Shown in pieces: positions 1 to 9,503 of a DNA stretch of 64,000 nt. The stretch's first letter is position 1. Every line of letters begins with the position of its first letter. A program made the translations under genes and the position numbers. The DNA is from Halodesulfovibrio spirochaetisodalis (GTDB lineage: Bacteria; Desulfobacterota; Desulfovibrionia; Desulfovibrionales; Desulfovibrionaceae). The stretch is taken from assembly GCF_001672295.1 (NCBI RefSeq), contig NZ_JXMS01000004.1, forward strand, positions 1 to 64,000, read 5' to 3'. The notes under the pieces were generated by a model. That model saw only the letters and a program-made list of their open reading frames with translations, was not told the origin of the DNA and searched no databases.

Positions 1-12
1 CATAAAAATTTA

Positions 13-43
13 CAAAAATGGTTGGCTACCCAACTCGTTTTTG
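13..43 (-). terminator. intrinsic terminator after the CheA-like gene
   Basis: Read on the minus strand, GTTGG and CCAAC pair around a short loop and are flanked by an A-run and a T-run. The hairpin sits just past the stop codon at 46-48, as expected for the end of this minus-strand transcript. Confidence 0.6.
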
Positions 44-45
44 GA

Positions 46-1887
46 TCAATCTATAATCAGGCAATCTGCTACTGATTGAAGGTGCTGAAGGTTTAACACA
101 AGAGCAGGAATACCATCAGTTTTTATTGAAACACCAGAAACCATATCAATGTGACTATAAAAAATTCCTACCGGTTTAACAGCAGCTTGTATCTCACCAA
201 CAATCCCATCAACGATTAAACCAAACTTACCTGACAGAGACTGTATGAGGATACACTGCTCATGCTCACCCTTTCCTAAAATATCAACATATTCACGCAA
301 ACGAAGGTACGGAACAGTCTCACCGCCAATACTCACTCTGTTATCTTTGGCTTCAACCCCCATACGAGGACTGCATTCAATACACTCAGCAACTTGATTC
401 ACAGGAACAATATACTGTTCGTCGCCACACACAACGACCAGCCCTTCAACCATCGCATGAGTAACAGGAAAGCTAAACGTGATACGTATATTTTCATGTT
501 CTTCATCATTCACGTTCATTGCACCATGCAGCGCAGTAACATCACTCTGCAATTGTACGAGCGCATCAGACAATGAATATTTTGATCCATCATGCTGGCT
601 ACTTACCTGAGGGTGCGTTATAGATAACAGAACATCGCGACCGGCATATTCAACCGCAACACTTCCTGTGACCTTTTGCAGCTGAGTAAAAAGTAAACCA
701 AGAACAGAAGATAGATACACAGAAAGAGCGTCAGAAACAGCATCAGCAATAGCTGCATCCACTTGAACATCAGCATGTTGAATTGAAAAGGCTAAGTCAC
801 GCCCCGCAAGACGCGCATTATCTTCAAGCCACTCCCGTAAAGCGTCCAGAGGCGGTTCAAGTGAGGTCATTCGTAACTCTAACGCAGAATCACGCAATAC
901 ACTGTATACTCGCCCAAGCTCGTCCGCCATACTCTGAATCAGTCCATCCTCTTGCGCTGCAGCATAGTCGTAGAGTCGGGACTGCATACCGGACAATTCA
1001 CTTACATGCGATATCAAACCGTTTAATTTATCTTCATACTCTGCTGTACGAACACCGTTTGAAGAAGATTTTTTTTCCAACAACGGAAAGCCAGGAGCAG
1101 GATCAACGGCAGGAAGTTGTTGCTCACAGGAGATGCTTGCATCATTTTCTTCTGTAATCAGAGATGCAGTGCTTTCAATACGCTCCTCTGACTCGCTTTC
1201 GTCTTCTACTTCTGGAGACACAAACGAATTAAGAAAGGCAGCATCCTGCGCACTTGTGGTGCTTGAAGAAAGTTCAGCAGAAGGCGGAAGCGAAAAACTC
1301 TCTTCCAACCATTCCAGCCCAGTCGTCTGCGCATCGTAGACTATAGTATCTGTTTCGAGAGATTTGCTTTCTAAATTAATCGTCTCGCTTTGCTCAGCAT
1401 ACCATGGTTTGAGAAGTTCTTGTAAGCCGTTTACTACTTCACCAAAGACTGCACTTCCAAGCCCAGATGCAGATAAAAAGTGCTGGGAGAACTCCGCCTT
1501 CACCTCGTCGAAATGCTTCGACTCAACTACCCCAAGCTGCTCAGACTCAACCGTGCCTAATATATCAAAAACAGTAGTGCAGTCCCCTCCATCTAATGAG
1601 GTGATCAGCAGCACATGATATTTCATATACCGCTGACCAGCGGCATACTCATCCAGCGTTGGCAAGGCAGACAATTCCGGAAGATAGAACAACGTCCCAT
1701 GTGCATTTTGAGCAGCAAAAAGTGAAGCCGGAGTTTCAGTTGCAAGATCATTTTGTAGCGTCAGCCGGAGGTAATGCATGGTGCACACCTGCCCATCAGA
1801 AGAAACACAGCTGCCAACATCAGCTGCCTTCTGAATACGCGTGCGGTCTGTTACGCTATCACCCTGCATAGACTCTGTGTCCAACAT
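46..1887 (-). CDS. CheA-like chemotaxis protein with CheW domain and degenerate kinase core
   Basis: The product is about 613 residues. The N-terminal part (roughly residues 35-110) resembles the regulatory segment of CheA, with a YLRLTL strand followed by a SALPTLDE motif. A middle part resembles the CheA dimerisation and kinase region: KLNGLISHVSEL, then ELRMTSLEPP. The C-terminal 130 residues look like a CheW/P5 domain ending in PALVLNLQHL. No Hpt phosphoryl-histidine segment and no N-box (HLxRNAxDH type) or glycine-rich ATP lid are visible, so catalysis is doubtful and a scaffold role is likely. An upstream start at 2007 exists, but it would overlap the radA-side terminator. ATG at 1887 is preceded by AAAGG and is preferred. 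Confidence 0.6.
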   Translation of the reverse strand: MLDTESMQGDSVTDRTRIQKAADVGSCVSSDGQVCTMHYLRLTLQNDLATETPASLFAAQNAHGTLFYLPELSALPTLDEYAAGQRYMKYHVLLITSLDGGDCTTVFDILGTVESEQLGVVESKHFDEVKAEFSQHFLSASGLGSAVFGEVVNGLQELLKPWYAEQSETINLESKSLETDTIVYDAQTTGLEWLEESFSLPPSAELSSSTTSAQDAAFLNSFVSPEVEDESESEERIESTASLITEENDASISCEQQLPAVDPAPGFPLLEKKSSSNGVRTAEYEDKLNGLISHVSELSGMQSRLYDYAAAQEDGLIQSMADELGRVYSVLRDSALELRMTSLEPPLDALREWLEDNARLAGRDLAFSIQHADVQVDAAIADAVSDALSVYLSSVLGLLFTQLQKVTGSVAVEYAGRDVLLSITHPQVSSQHDGSKYSLSDALVQLQSDVTALHGAMNVNDEEHENIRITFSFPVTHAMVEGLVVVCGDEQYIVPVNQVAECIECSPRMGVEAKDNRVSIGGETVPYLRLREYVDILGKGEHEQCILIQSLSGKFGLIVDGIVGEIQAAVKPVGIFYSHIDMVSGVSIKTDGIPALVLNLQHLQSVADCLIID

Positions 1888-1966
1888 TACTTTTTGCCTT
1901 TGTTCTCGAATACCTAGTGGAAATGCCAAAATCAAAACACCGAAGCAAAAAAAGCGGCAAAAAAAA

Positions 1967-1996
1967 CACCAAAACTCCCTCAAGGAGATTTTGGTG
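1967..1996 (-). terminator. intrinsic terminator downstream of radA
   Basis: CACCAAAA-CTCC pairs with GGAG-TTTTGGTG and is followed on the minus strand by a run of eight T. It closes the radA transcript and shows that the next gene should start downstream of it. Confidence 0.8.
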
Positions 1997-2043
1997 CATT
2001 TCTGCATTCCAAAATTTTAGGCGACCACTACGATAATCGCCGA

Positions 2044-3393
2044 CTATCCATTTTTACTGAAGAGAGCTTCCTGTAACTGAACAATGGTGCGCAGTCCAGT
2101 TTCCGGCTCTGTTTCTGGACACAACACAGGTTTGTAACCAAGCCGTGTTGCCTGACGGTACCGGATATCGTGGGATGCTACAGGACGAACCTGTCCATTC
2201 AAATCAACCTCTCCCCACAAAACAGATTTTGAAGGAAGCGGAAGATCATAGAAAGAGGAAAGCACAGCAGCGATCAATGCTAAATCCATCCCCGGATCCT
2301 GCAATTTCATACCGCCGCCAACTTTTGCATAAATATCCACTTCAGCAAAGTTCAGTCGTAATCGTTTTTCCAAGACAGCCAACAGCAGATGTAATCTGTT
2401 TACATCGAAACCAAGACCTGTACGACGAGGAATAGAAAGATAGCTGCGACTAACCAACGCCTGAACCTCAACAGCAAACGGCCGTTGACCGTCTACAGCC
2501 ATAACCACAGCTGTACCTGACAATTGAGGATCTCGTGCACCAAGAAAATATGTCGACGGATCATCAACGATCTGCATACCATCCTGCACCATTTCAAAAA
2601 CAATAAGCTCCTGATTGGGGCCAAAACGGTTTTTGATAACACGCATCATGCGGTACATCTGCCTACGATCACCTTCAATAGAGATAACCGTATCAACCAT
2701 ATGTTCTAAGAGCTTCGGCCCCGCAAGTTGCCCGTCTTTTGTTACGTGCCCGACAAGCAGTAAGGATGTCCCGACGCGCTTACACGTTTCAATTAGCTCA
2801 ATGGAAACAGCCCGTACCTGCGTCACGCTTCCCGGCAAGCCCTCTACCCGTAAAGAGGATATAGTCTGCACGGAGTCAACGATAAGTAAATCTGGCGGAT
2901 TTGCCGCCTCTAGCACAGGCAGGACGTCATCAAGTTTCGAAGTAGAAATGGCAGTCAAATTTTCATGCAAGGCTCCAAGACGGCCAGCACGTCCGCGGAG
3001 CTGTCCAAGCGACTCTTCTCCAGACACATACAATACCTGCTTACCCGACTCTGCAACACCGCCAGCCACCTGAAGCAATAGTGTGGACTTACCAATTCCA
3101 GGTTCCCCACCAATAAGAAGAGCTGCTCCCGGCACAAGACCGGAACCAAGAATACGGTCTAGCTCCCTCATTCCGGTACCAAACGGGGTATGACTATCCT
3201 CTTCGACGTCCTTTAACGGGATAACAGCAGAACCTGAAGAAACTAAAGGAGTGGAACCACGCCTTTTGGCCTGCTCTTTCGAAACAGTGCGGGCCTCAAG
3301 AGTGTTCCACTCCTTACAATTCAAACATTGTCCACGCCACTGCGCTGCAGAAGCACCGCAGGCGGAACAAACATATATTTCACGAGTCTTCAC
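2044..3393 (-). CDS. radA: DNA repair protein RadA
   Basis: A 449-residue RecA-like ATPase that promotes branch migration in recombinational repair. The N-terminal zinc finger has cysteines at 9, 12, 23 and 26. The Walker A motif GEPGIGKST follows near residue 97. The RadA-specific KNRFG motif lies in the middle, and the C-terminal half is the Lon-protease-like domain (VGGGMKLQDPGMDLA). Length and domain order are normal for the family. It starts 6 bp after the zinc-ribbon gene at 3400-4209, so the two are probably cotranscribed. Confidence 0.95.
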   Translation of the reverse strand: MKTREIYVCSACGASAAQWRGQCLNCKEWNTLEARTVSKEQAKRRGSTPLVSSGSAVIPLKDVEEDSHTPFGTGMRELDRILGSGLVPGAALLIGGEPGIGKSTLLLQVAGGVAESGKQVLYVSGEESLGQLRGRAGRLGALHENLTAISTSKLDDVLPVLEAANPPDLLIVDSVQTISSLRVEGLPGSVTQVRAVSIELIETCKRVGTSLLLVGHVTKDGQLAGPKLLEHMVDTVISIEGDRRQMYRMMRVIKNRFGPNQELIVFEMVQDGMQIVDDPSTYFLGARDPQLSGTAVVMAVDGQRPFAVEVQALVSRSYLSIPRRTGLGFDVNRLHLLLAVLEKRLRLNFAEVDIYAKVGGGMKLQDPGMDLALIAAVLSSFYDLPLPSKSVLWGEVDLNGQVRPVASHDIRYRQATRLGYKPVLCPETEPETGLRTIVQLQEALFSKNG

Positions 3394-3399
3394 AGCAGA

Positions 3400-4209
3400 C
3401 TACTGGGCAGGAGGATTTTTAGCTTCAACTACCTTTACACCGAACTCTGCAACACCCTTTGGCGGGTCATAGAACACAACCATAAAATGTACAGTTTTTG
3501 TCGGCATGATGTTGGTGTTGTTTGCCAAAATCTCAACTTTATTATCCAGAGCCTCTGCAAGCTCGTCTTTAGCTAAAACCTGAAGCTGGAATAAAGATAC
3601 GCTTGAACCTGCAAGTTGCTTCTTGCTGGCGAGTACAGCGTTATTAGCATCGTACAACGTAGCCTCAACAGTAATCAGTTCCTTAGGAACCGAGAAACGG
3701 TTTTCAGCATCGCCTTCAATCACAAAAATCTGGCCGATTTTTTCATTCGTGATGTAGTACTGGCTAATGTTTTTGAGCGAAATACGGGAAACATCATTCT
3801 CTGACGTTGCAGAAACACTCTGCTTCTTTTCTTCCAAAGGAAGGAAGCTTTTTACAAGATCCGGTGCAAGGTACCATGCTCCGGCACCAGCCCCCCCCAG
3901 AAGAAGGATAATGAGGAAAAAGATTAAACAGCCGTTGCCGGATTTTTTCTTTTTCTTTTCTCCAAGCCCAAATGCGTCTTCATCTCCAATAAGCGAATCC
4001 AAGTTGCCTTCAGGAGCTTCGACCTCTTCCATTGCAGGCGGTTCTGATAAGGTTATTTCTTCTTGCAGTTCGGCTGCTACGTTGTGCTCGGAAGTCTCAA
4101 TAAGAGGAAACACCTCGTCACACACAGTGCAACGAGCCTTTGCTCCGTCTTTAAACATTTCGTCTGGAAGACTGAACTTGGTAGAACAATTTGGACAGGT
4201 AATGTGCAT
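3400..4209 (-). CDS. zinc-ribbon and single-pass membrane protein (DUF3426-like)
   Basis: A 269-residue protein beginning with an MJ0042-type zinc ribbon (cysteines 5, 8, 27 and 30, the first pair within ITCPNC). An acidic linker and a KKKKKS stretch lead to one transmembrane helix near residues 95-118. The remainder is a periplasmic DUF3426-like domain with beta-strand character. ATG at 4209 is chosen over an upstream TTG at 4221 because the ribbon starts directly after it and GGGAAG precedes it. It lies directly upstream of radA. The function is not established; Desulfovibrio and other proteobacterial homologues are annotated only by domain. Confidence 0.75.
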   Translation of the reverse strand: MHITCPNCSTKFSLPDEMFKDGAKARCTVCDEVFPLIETSEHNVAAELQEEITLSEPPAMEEVEAPEGNLDSLIGDEDAFGLGEKKKKKSGNGCLIFFLIILLLGGAGAGAWYLAPDLVKSFLPLEEKKQSVSATSENDVSRISLKNISQYYITNEKIGQIFVIEGDAENRFSVPKELITVEATLYDANNAVLASKKQLAGSSVSLFQLQVLAKDELAEALDNKVEILANNTNIMPTKTVHFMVVFYDPPKGVAEFGVKVVEAKNPPAQ

Positions 4210-4239
4210 AACGCTTCCCAATTACGTTTTCAAAAACCG

Positions 4240-4770
4240 TTATTCGATTACAGTAGCTTCGTAAATAGCTTTCAACTCTCGATACTTTTCAGCGTAGTCC
4301 ATTCCATACCCGACAATGAAGCCCTTTTCCAGAACAAAGCCCGGGTAATCTACAGTAACTTCAGCTTCGCGGCGTTCAAGTTTTTCAACAATTGAAGCAA
4401 GCTTCAAAGACTTGGCACCACGAGCTTTAAGCTGAGACATGAGGAAGGTGATTGTGTGGCCAGTATCAACAATATCTTCAACGATAAGAACGTGCTTTCC
4501 ATCAATGGAAATTTCAAGGTCCTTGGTGAAAGAAACTGTTTTTGAACTGGTTGTGCTGTTACCGTAGCTTGCACAACGTACAAAGTCTATTTCGGGCTTA
4601 ACAGTAATATGCTTTAATAAATCAGAGAAAAACATGAAAGCACCCTTAAGCACACAAACAACTACAAGGTCTTCACCTTCAAAGTCTTTGTTAATCTGCT
4701 CTGCAAGCTCTTTAACACGTTCCTGAATCTGTTCTTCGCTATAAACTACTTCAAGTTCCTTGATTTCCAT
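4240..4770 (-). CDS. hpt: hypoxanthine phosphoribosyltransferase
   Basis: A 176-residue purine-salvage enzyme that transfers phosphoribose from PRPP to hypoxanthine or guanine. The PRPP-binding signature VEDIVDTGHT is at residues 97-106. The LKGAFMF segment near residue 41 is the family's conserved N-terminal loop. Its start codon overlaps the stop of the acetyltransferase gene at 4770, so translation is probably coupled. Confidence 0.92.
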   Translation of the reverse strand: MEIKELEVVYSEEQIQERVKELAEQINKDFEGEDLVVVCVLKGAFMFFSDLLKHITVKPEIDFVRCASYGNSTTSSKTVSFTKDLEISIDGKHVLIVEDIVDTGHTITFLMSQLKARGAKSLKLASIVEKLERREAEVTVDYPGFVLEKGFIVGYGMDYAEKYRELKAIYEATVIE

Positions 4771-5261
4771 TAACTCTCTCCAGAATTCTCTGGTTGTATT
4801 TCTAAGAGCATGGCGATTTCGTCACACTCTGGGAATTTTGGACAATTAACACAGTCTGCCCATATCTTTTGAGGCAGCACTTCCTTCGACACTTCAACGA
4901 AGCCTAGCTTCTGAAAAAAGGCATCTTGATAGGTGAGAGTGAAGATTTTGTAAATACCTAATGTGCGCGCTTCATCTAAACATTCTTCTACGAGCTTTCG
5001 ACCATACCCGCCGCGACGGGCTTTTTCATCAACAGCAAGTGAACGAATTTCAGCTAACCCATCCCATATAATGGAAAGTGCGCAACACCCGATAATCTCT
5101 CCGCCATCACCCGGATCAAGGACGTTGAATTCTCGTAAGCAGTTATACAACTGTGTTAAGGAGCGTGGAAGAAGGAGACCCTGAGTAGAACACGTCATGA
5201 GCAGATGGTGAATAACCTTCACATCCTTCATGCGCGCCTTACGAATAAACGGCTCAGACAT
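4770..5261 (-). CDS. short ArgA-type N-acetyltransferase
   Basis: A 163-residue GNAT protein. The acetyl-CoA loop RRGGYG is at residues 82-87, preceded by EIRSLAVD, and FFQKLGF at 115-121 is typical of the fold. Overall it resembles short N-acetylglutamate synthases of the mycobacterial ArgA type, with no amino-acid-kinase domain, which suggests the first step of arginine synthesis. The C-terminus carries a CxxCxxxxxC cluster (cysteines 137, 140 and 146) seen in some relatives and possibly binding metal. Substrate assignment is by family resemblance only. The gene is tightly packed with hpt and the thioredoxin-like gene. Confidence 0.75.
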   Translation of the reverse strand: MSEPFIRKARMKDVKVIHHLLMTCSTQGLLLPRSLTQLYNCLREFNVLDPGDGGEIIGCCALSIIWDGLAEIRSLAVDEKARRGGYGRKLVEECLDEARTLGIYKIFTLTYQDAFFQKLGFVEVSKEVLPQKIWADCVNCPKFPECDEIAMLLEIQPENSGES

Positions 5262-5267
5262 TATTTT

Positions 5268-5753
5268 CTATTTTCCCTTTAAAATCTCATCAATCAGCTT
5301 TTTAAGATCACCATAGGTAACGGGACCCACATGATCTACAACCAACTCACCCTTTGGATTGTATACGAGCAGACGCGGAATAGACTGTATACCGAAGGTT
5401 TCGTACACATCTTTTTCCGCCAGAACTACAGGGTAGTTTAATCCGTATTTTGCAACCGCCTCTTCAGCTGATGCAGCACTTTCATCTACTGAAATACCAA
5501 GAAGAAGCAGTTTATCTTGCGAAAAGGCAGCACGGGTCTTCTTTAAGTCCGGCAATTCTTCACGACACGGCGGGCACCATGACGCCCAGAAGTTCACAAC
5601 AGTGACTTTACCTTTTCCACCATCAATAAGTTTTATTACTGCGGGAGTATCTACCCGCCTAATCGGCTCTGCATTAGCAAACTGAACACCAAACAGTACA
5701 ACAACTGCCATGCAAACCAGTGCAATGCGCAATACAGATTTTACAGATTTCAT
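5268..5753 (-). CDS. periplasmic thioredoxin-like protein (TlpA/ResA family)
   Basis: A 161-residue protein with an N-terminal signal peptide (hydrophobic stretch at residues 9-24, cleavage probably after ANA at 26-28). A thioredoxin fold follows, with the redox-active CPPC at 60-63 inside FWASWCPPC. A cis-proline (IQSIPRLLVY) is also present. Such proteins reduce disulfides in periplasmic partners, often apocytochromes c; the partner here is unknown. It lies 5 bp after metH and probably shares its transcript. Confidence 0.88.
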   Translation of the reverse strand: MKSVKSVLRIALVCMAVVVLFGVQFANAEPIRRVDTPAVIKLIDGGKGKVTVVNFWASWCPPCREELPDLKKTRAAFSQDKLLLLGISVDESAASAEEAVAKYGLNYPVVLAEKDVYETFGIQSIPRLLVYNPKGELVVDHVGPVTYGDLKKLIDEILKGK

Positions 5754-5758
5754 GCTGA

Positions 5759-8179
5759 CTACTTCTCCTCTAAAAAAGATTGAGCTACCCGCACAGCAGA
5801 CACAGCATCTTCAGAGTAACCATGAGCACCGATGGTCTCAGCAAAGGCAGCAGTAACAACAGCACCGCCAACCATCACTTTTACATCATCCATGCCACGC
5901 TCTTTCAACAATGCGACAGTATCTTCCATGCGTACCATAGTCGTGGTCATCAAAGCGGAAAGTCCAATAATTTTAGCGTCATGCTCTGCTGCCGCGTCAA
6001 CAATGGTATCTGCTTTAACATCCTTACCCAGATCAACCACATCAAACCCGTGGTTGCCGAGCATTAAGCATACAATATTTTTACCGATATCATGAATGTC
6101 ACCTTCAACTGTTGCCATGATTACTTTAGGCCGAACAGTCGCAGCGGCATCTTTTTCGAGTAACGGGCGCAGCAAGGAAAAACCATGCTGCATTGTTTCG
6201 GCAGAACGCAGAAGTTGTGGAAGGAAATATTCCTTACGTTCATACTTCACACCGACTTCAGTAATCGCCGGAATGAGCATTTCGTTAACAACAGCAAATG
6301 GCTCCAGACCTTTCTCAAGCTCTTTTTCAACAAGAGCAATGATCGCGTCCTTATCACCTTTAACCACCGCTTCGAAAACAGTGGTAGCTGCACTGCTGGA
6401 AACAGAACCGCCAGCCACTACAGTACCCGAACCAGCCTTCCATTCTGAGAAGCCGGCGATGAACTGTGCAGCATTTTCGTCACGTCCCAGCAGAACTTCA
6501 GCTGCTGCCAAGGTTTCGCAAATCTGCGGATTCCCAGGATGGGCAATGCAGGAGCTCAAACCTTTAGCGACAGCCATGGCAAGGAAGGTTCCATTAAGCA
6601 ATGGTCTTGCCGGTAATCCAAAGGAGATATTTGAAAGTCCGATAGTGGTCGGCAGACCAATGGAAGTACAGTATTCAACAGTTTCCAGACAAGCCAATGC
6701 AGCTTCAGGCTTTGAAGAAACAGCCAGAGCCAGCACGTCCACAATAACAAGACGGCGCGGGATGCCCATACCGTCCACTTTTTCAAGCATAGAATCGATA
6801 ATGGCAATACGATCTTTTGCCGAAACCGGAAGTTTGCTTCCGGTGAGTGGAAGCATAATGAATGGCGCACCATATTTTTTACATAACGGACCAAGGCGCT
6901 CCAGTCGGCCTTCTTCACCGCTGATGGAGTTCACCAATGCAGACGCAGGGTATATTTTTAATGCTGCTTCCACAGCATCCATGTTGGATGAGTCAATGGC
7001 GAGAGGAATCGGGAACTGTGAAACCAGTTTCCCGAGCAACTCTGGAAGAATAACGGTCTCATCCACCATTGGTGCGCCCACGTTCACATCAAGAACCGGA
7101 GCACCGCAGTCGAGTTGTTCCTGTGCAAACAACAGTGCGGAAGTCAGCTGCCCATTCTGCAATTCTGCTATGAGCTGCTTTTTGCCTGTCGGGTTAATAC
7201 GCTCCCCGATAATTCGTGCAGGATGCTCAAAGCCAAAACGAACAGCCTGAGAGCGGGAAGTAAGGCAGAAGCAATCACTTTCTCGCAGCACCGGCTTTGC
7301 TTTCAAATCTGCCACCGCAGCAACCAGCGCTGCAATATGGTCAGGAGACGTACCACAGCAACCACCAAGACAACGTGCTCCCATTTCTGCAAAAACTTTT
7401 GTCTGCGCAGCAAATGATTCTGGATCGAGACGGAAGACGGTGTTTCCGTCCTCATCAAGTTCAGGAAGTCCGGCATTCGGCATTACCAGAACAGGCACGG
7501 TTGCAAACTCAAGCATTTCCTGCACTACAGAAACCATTTGTTCCGGCCCTGCGCTACAGTTTGTTGCAACAAAGTCGACACCCATGTTGAGCATGGTTTC
7601 AACAAAAACTTCAGGAGAGGAGCCGGTCAATGACATGCCATTTTCAAATGTCATGGATGCGCCAACAGGCAGATCACATACTTCTCGTGCAGCAACTACA
7701 GCAGCACGGAGTTCCGCCACATCAAAATGAGTTTCACAAAGAACAAGATCAATTCCGCCTTCTACGAGGCCGGTTATCTGCTCTTTATACGCATCAACAA
7801 GTTCTGAAAACTCCAGATCCCCTAACGGGCGAAGGAAGTGGCCTGTCGGACCTACGCTACCAGCCACATAGGCTTCTCTGCCGGACTCAACAGCAGCGCG
7901 TTTTGCCGCAGCTGCCATTTCACGGTTAAAGCCGACAACATCCATACCTTCTGGTAACTTGAAAGAAGTACCACCAAAGGTATTTGTGGTTAAAACAGTG
8001 GCACCTGCACGGGCATAATCACAATGCACGCCTTGCAGCACTTCGGGATTCGACATGCACCAGACTTCCGGACTTACACCGGCAGTCAGCCCGCGTGCTT
8101 GCAGCATTGTTCCCATTGCACCATCGAAAAATATAAACTCACCTGAAGACAAGGCACTACGAAAATCTGCCACAAACAA
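5759..8179 (-). CDS. metH: cobalamin-dependent methionine synthase, short form
   Basis: An 806-residue enzyme that transfers methyl from methyltetrahydrofolate to homocysteine through cobalamin. Domains in order: homocysteine methyltransferase with zinc cysteines in NCS and GGCCGT (about 1-290), pterin-binding domain starting IIGERINPTGKK (about 325-585), cobalamin cap, and B12-binding domain with the DIHDIGKN lower-ligand histidine (about 690-806). The C-terminal AdoMet reactivation domain of E. coli MetH (about 1,227 residues in total) is absent. Oxidised cobalamin must therefore be reactivated by a separate protein. The next gene, rpoH, is divergent. Confidence 0.95.
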   Translation of the reverse strand: MFVADFRSALSSGEFIFFDGAMGTMLQARGLTAGVSPEVWCMSNPEVLQGVHCDYARAGATVLTTNTFGGTSFKLPEGMDVVGFNREMAAAAKRAAVESGREAYVAGSVGPTGHFLRPLGDLEFSELVDAYKEQITGLVEGGIDLVLCETHFDVAELRAAVVAAREVCDLPVGASMTFENGMSLTGSSPEVFVETMLNMGVDFVATNCSAGPEQMVSVVQEMLEFATVPVLVMPNAGLPELDEDGNTVFRLDPESFAAQTKVFAEMGARCLGGCCGTSPDHIAALVAAVADLKAKPVLRESDCFCLTSRSQAVRFGFEHPARIIGERINPTGKKQLIAELQNGQLTSALLFAQEQLDCGAPVLDVNVGAPMVDETVILPELLGKLVSQFPIPLAIDSSNMDAVEAALKIYPASALVNSISGEEGRLERLGPLCKKYGAPFIMLPLTGSKLPVSAKDRIAIIDSMLEKVDGMGIPRRLVIVDVLALAVSSKPEAALACLETVEYCTSIGLPTTIGLSNISFGLPARPLLNGTFLAMAVAKGLSSCIAHPGNPQICETLAAAEVLLGRDENAAQFIAGFSEWKAGSGTVVAGGSVSSSAATTVFEAVVKGDKDAIIALVEKELEKGLEPFAVVNEMLIPAITEVGVKYERKEYFLPQLLRSAETMQHGFSLLRPLLEKDAAATVRPKVIMATVEGDIHDIGKNIVCLMLGNHGFDVVDLGKDVKADTIVDAAAEHDAKIIGLSALMTTTMVRMEDTVALLKERGMDDVKVMVGGAVVTAAFAETIGAHGYSEDAVSAVRVAQSFLEEK

Positions 8180-8397
8180 CTCCTAAAACAATTCCAAAGG
8201 GTATTCTTATCGCCACTGAGGCGCTAGGTCATTCATTTAAGAAAGTATTGCTCTACTGAAAAACATTGAAAAGAACAAACAAAAACTATATGCTTTGTTA
8301 TTGGTAAATAGCACGTATTCACACGGTTAACCAGACATGGATGCCCTCTGCAGACGGTATCTATGCCAAGCCTAAGGTATGAGATAAAAACAGGATT

Positions 8398-9453
8398 ATG
8401 ACCGAATCTAATAACAAGACTAAGAATTCCCTTAATGAATCCGATACTACTGACGTCGAGCTTTTAGAAATAGAAGAAAACGACGAAGAGGAAGGCTTAG
8501 ATATTGATCCTGTTATTGATATTTCCGACGAAGACAGTCAGGAAACATCGAAAACCCTCCCCGTATTTGTTGACAAAAGCTCAGCTGCACGATCACGCTC
8601 TACCGATTCCTTAAGTATGTATTTGCGGGAAATCAGTAAATTCCCCATGCTCAAGCCTGACGAAGAGTTTGAACTTGCAAAACGTGTTCAGGAACATAAT
8701 GATTCTGATGCCGCGTTCCGACTTGTTTCTTCCCACCTGCGCCTTGTGGTTAAAATCGCAATGGATTTCCAGCGCCGATGGATGCAAAACGTCCTTGATT
8801 TAATTCAGGAAGGGAACGTTGGCCTCATGCGTGCCGTGAATAAATTCGACCCCGACAAAGGGATCAAATTTTCCTACTACGCATCATTCTGGATTAAAGC
8901 CTACATCCTCAAATTCATCATGGATAACTGGAGGCTGGTGAAAGTCGGTACGACTCAAGCTCAGCGTAAGCTTTTTTATAATTTGAACAAAGAGCGCCAG
9001 CGGCTCATTTCACAAGGATTTGATCCGGACGCCGCTACTCTGTCCAAAAAACTTAATGTTTCAGAGGAACAAATCGTTGAGATGGAACAGCGCCTCGACG
9101 CTTCAGATATGTCGCTTAATATCCCTGTAGGGGATGATGCAGGCGGTGCTACTCGGATGGACTTTCTACCAGCTCTCGGCCCCGGCATTGAGGATGTTCT
9201 CTCAGACCACCAGATGGCTGAAATGCTGACACAGAAAATTAACGAGATTGAGCACAGTTTCAACGAAAAAGAACTTGAGATTCTGCACAAAAGATTATTG
9301 TCTGACGACCCTGTCACGCTGCGAGAAATTGGTGAACAATTTGGAATTACCAGAGAGAGGGTTCGACAAATCGAAGCGCGTTTACTGCAAAAAATTCGAG
9401 ATCACTTGTTCAAAGAAATTAAAGACTTTTCTAAAGATTGGATTCAGCGCTAG
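8398..9453 (+). CDS. rpoH: RNA polymerase heat-shock sigma factor (sigma-32 type)
   Basis: A 351-residue sigma-70 family factor. Region 2 includes DLIQEGNVGLM at 134-144. The RpoH box QRKLFYNL at 189-196 separates it from RpoD and RpoS. A region 4.2 helix-turn-helix (TLREIGEQFGITRERVRQIE) ends the protein. An acidic N-terminal extension of about 65 residues, rich in Asp and Glu, precedes region 1.2 and makes it longer than E. coli RpoH (284). It should direct transcription of chaperone and protease genes. The 218 bp upstream is the divergent promoter region shared with metH. Confidence 0.92.
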   Translation: MTESNNKTKNSLNESDTTDVELLEIEENDEEEGLDIDPVIDISDEDSQETSKTLPVFVDKSSAARSRSTDSLSMYLREISKFPMLKPDEEFELAKRVQEHNDSDAAFRLVSSHLRLVVKIAMDFQRRWMQNVLDLIQEGNVGLMRAVNKFDPDKGIKFSYYASFWIKAYILKFIMDNWRLVKVGTTQAQRKLFYNLNKERQRLISQGFDPDAATLSKKLNVSEEQIVEMEQRLDASDMSLNIPVGDDAGGATRMDFLPALGPGIEDVLSDHQMAEMLTQKINEIEHSFNEKELEILHKRLLSDDPVTLREIGEQFGITRERVRQIEARLLQKIRDHLFKEIKDFSKDWIQR

Positions 9454-9503
9454 GGGGGTTCCCAGCTACCCCAAACTTCTATCCCTATTTATGGACTCTT
9501 ACT

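Noticed and set aside
6096-7250. A 384-codon plus-strand open frame
   Set aside because: It lies wholly antisense to metH, has low-complexity Ser/Thr composition and no ribosome-binding site. It is a shadow of the real gene.
9438-9503. Longer N-terminus for the TPR lipoprotein
   Set aside because: The extension overlaps rpoH and precedes a clear lipoprotein signal that begins at 9504.
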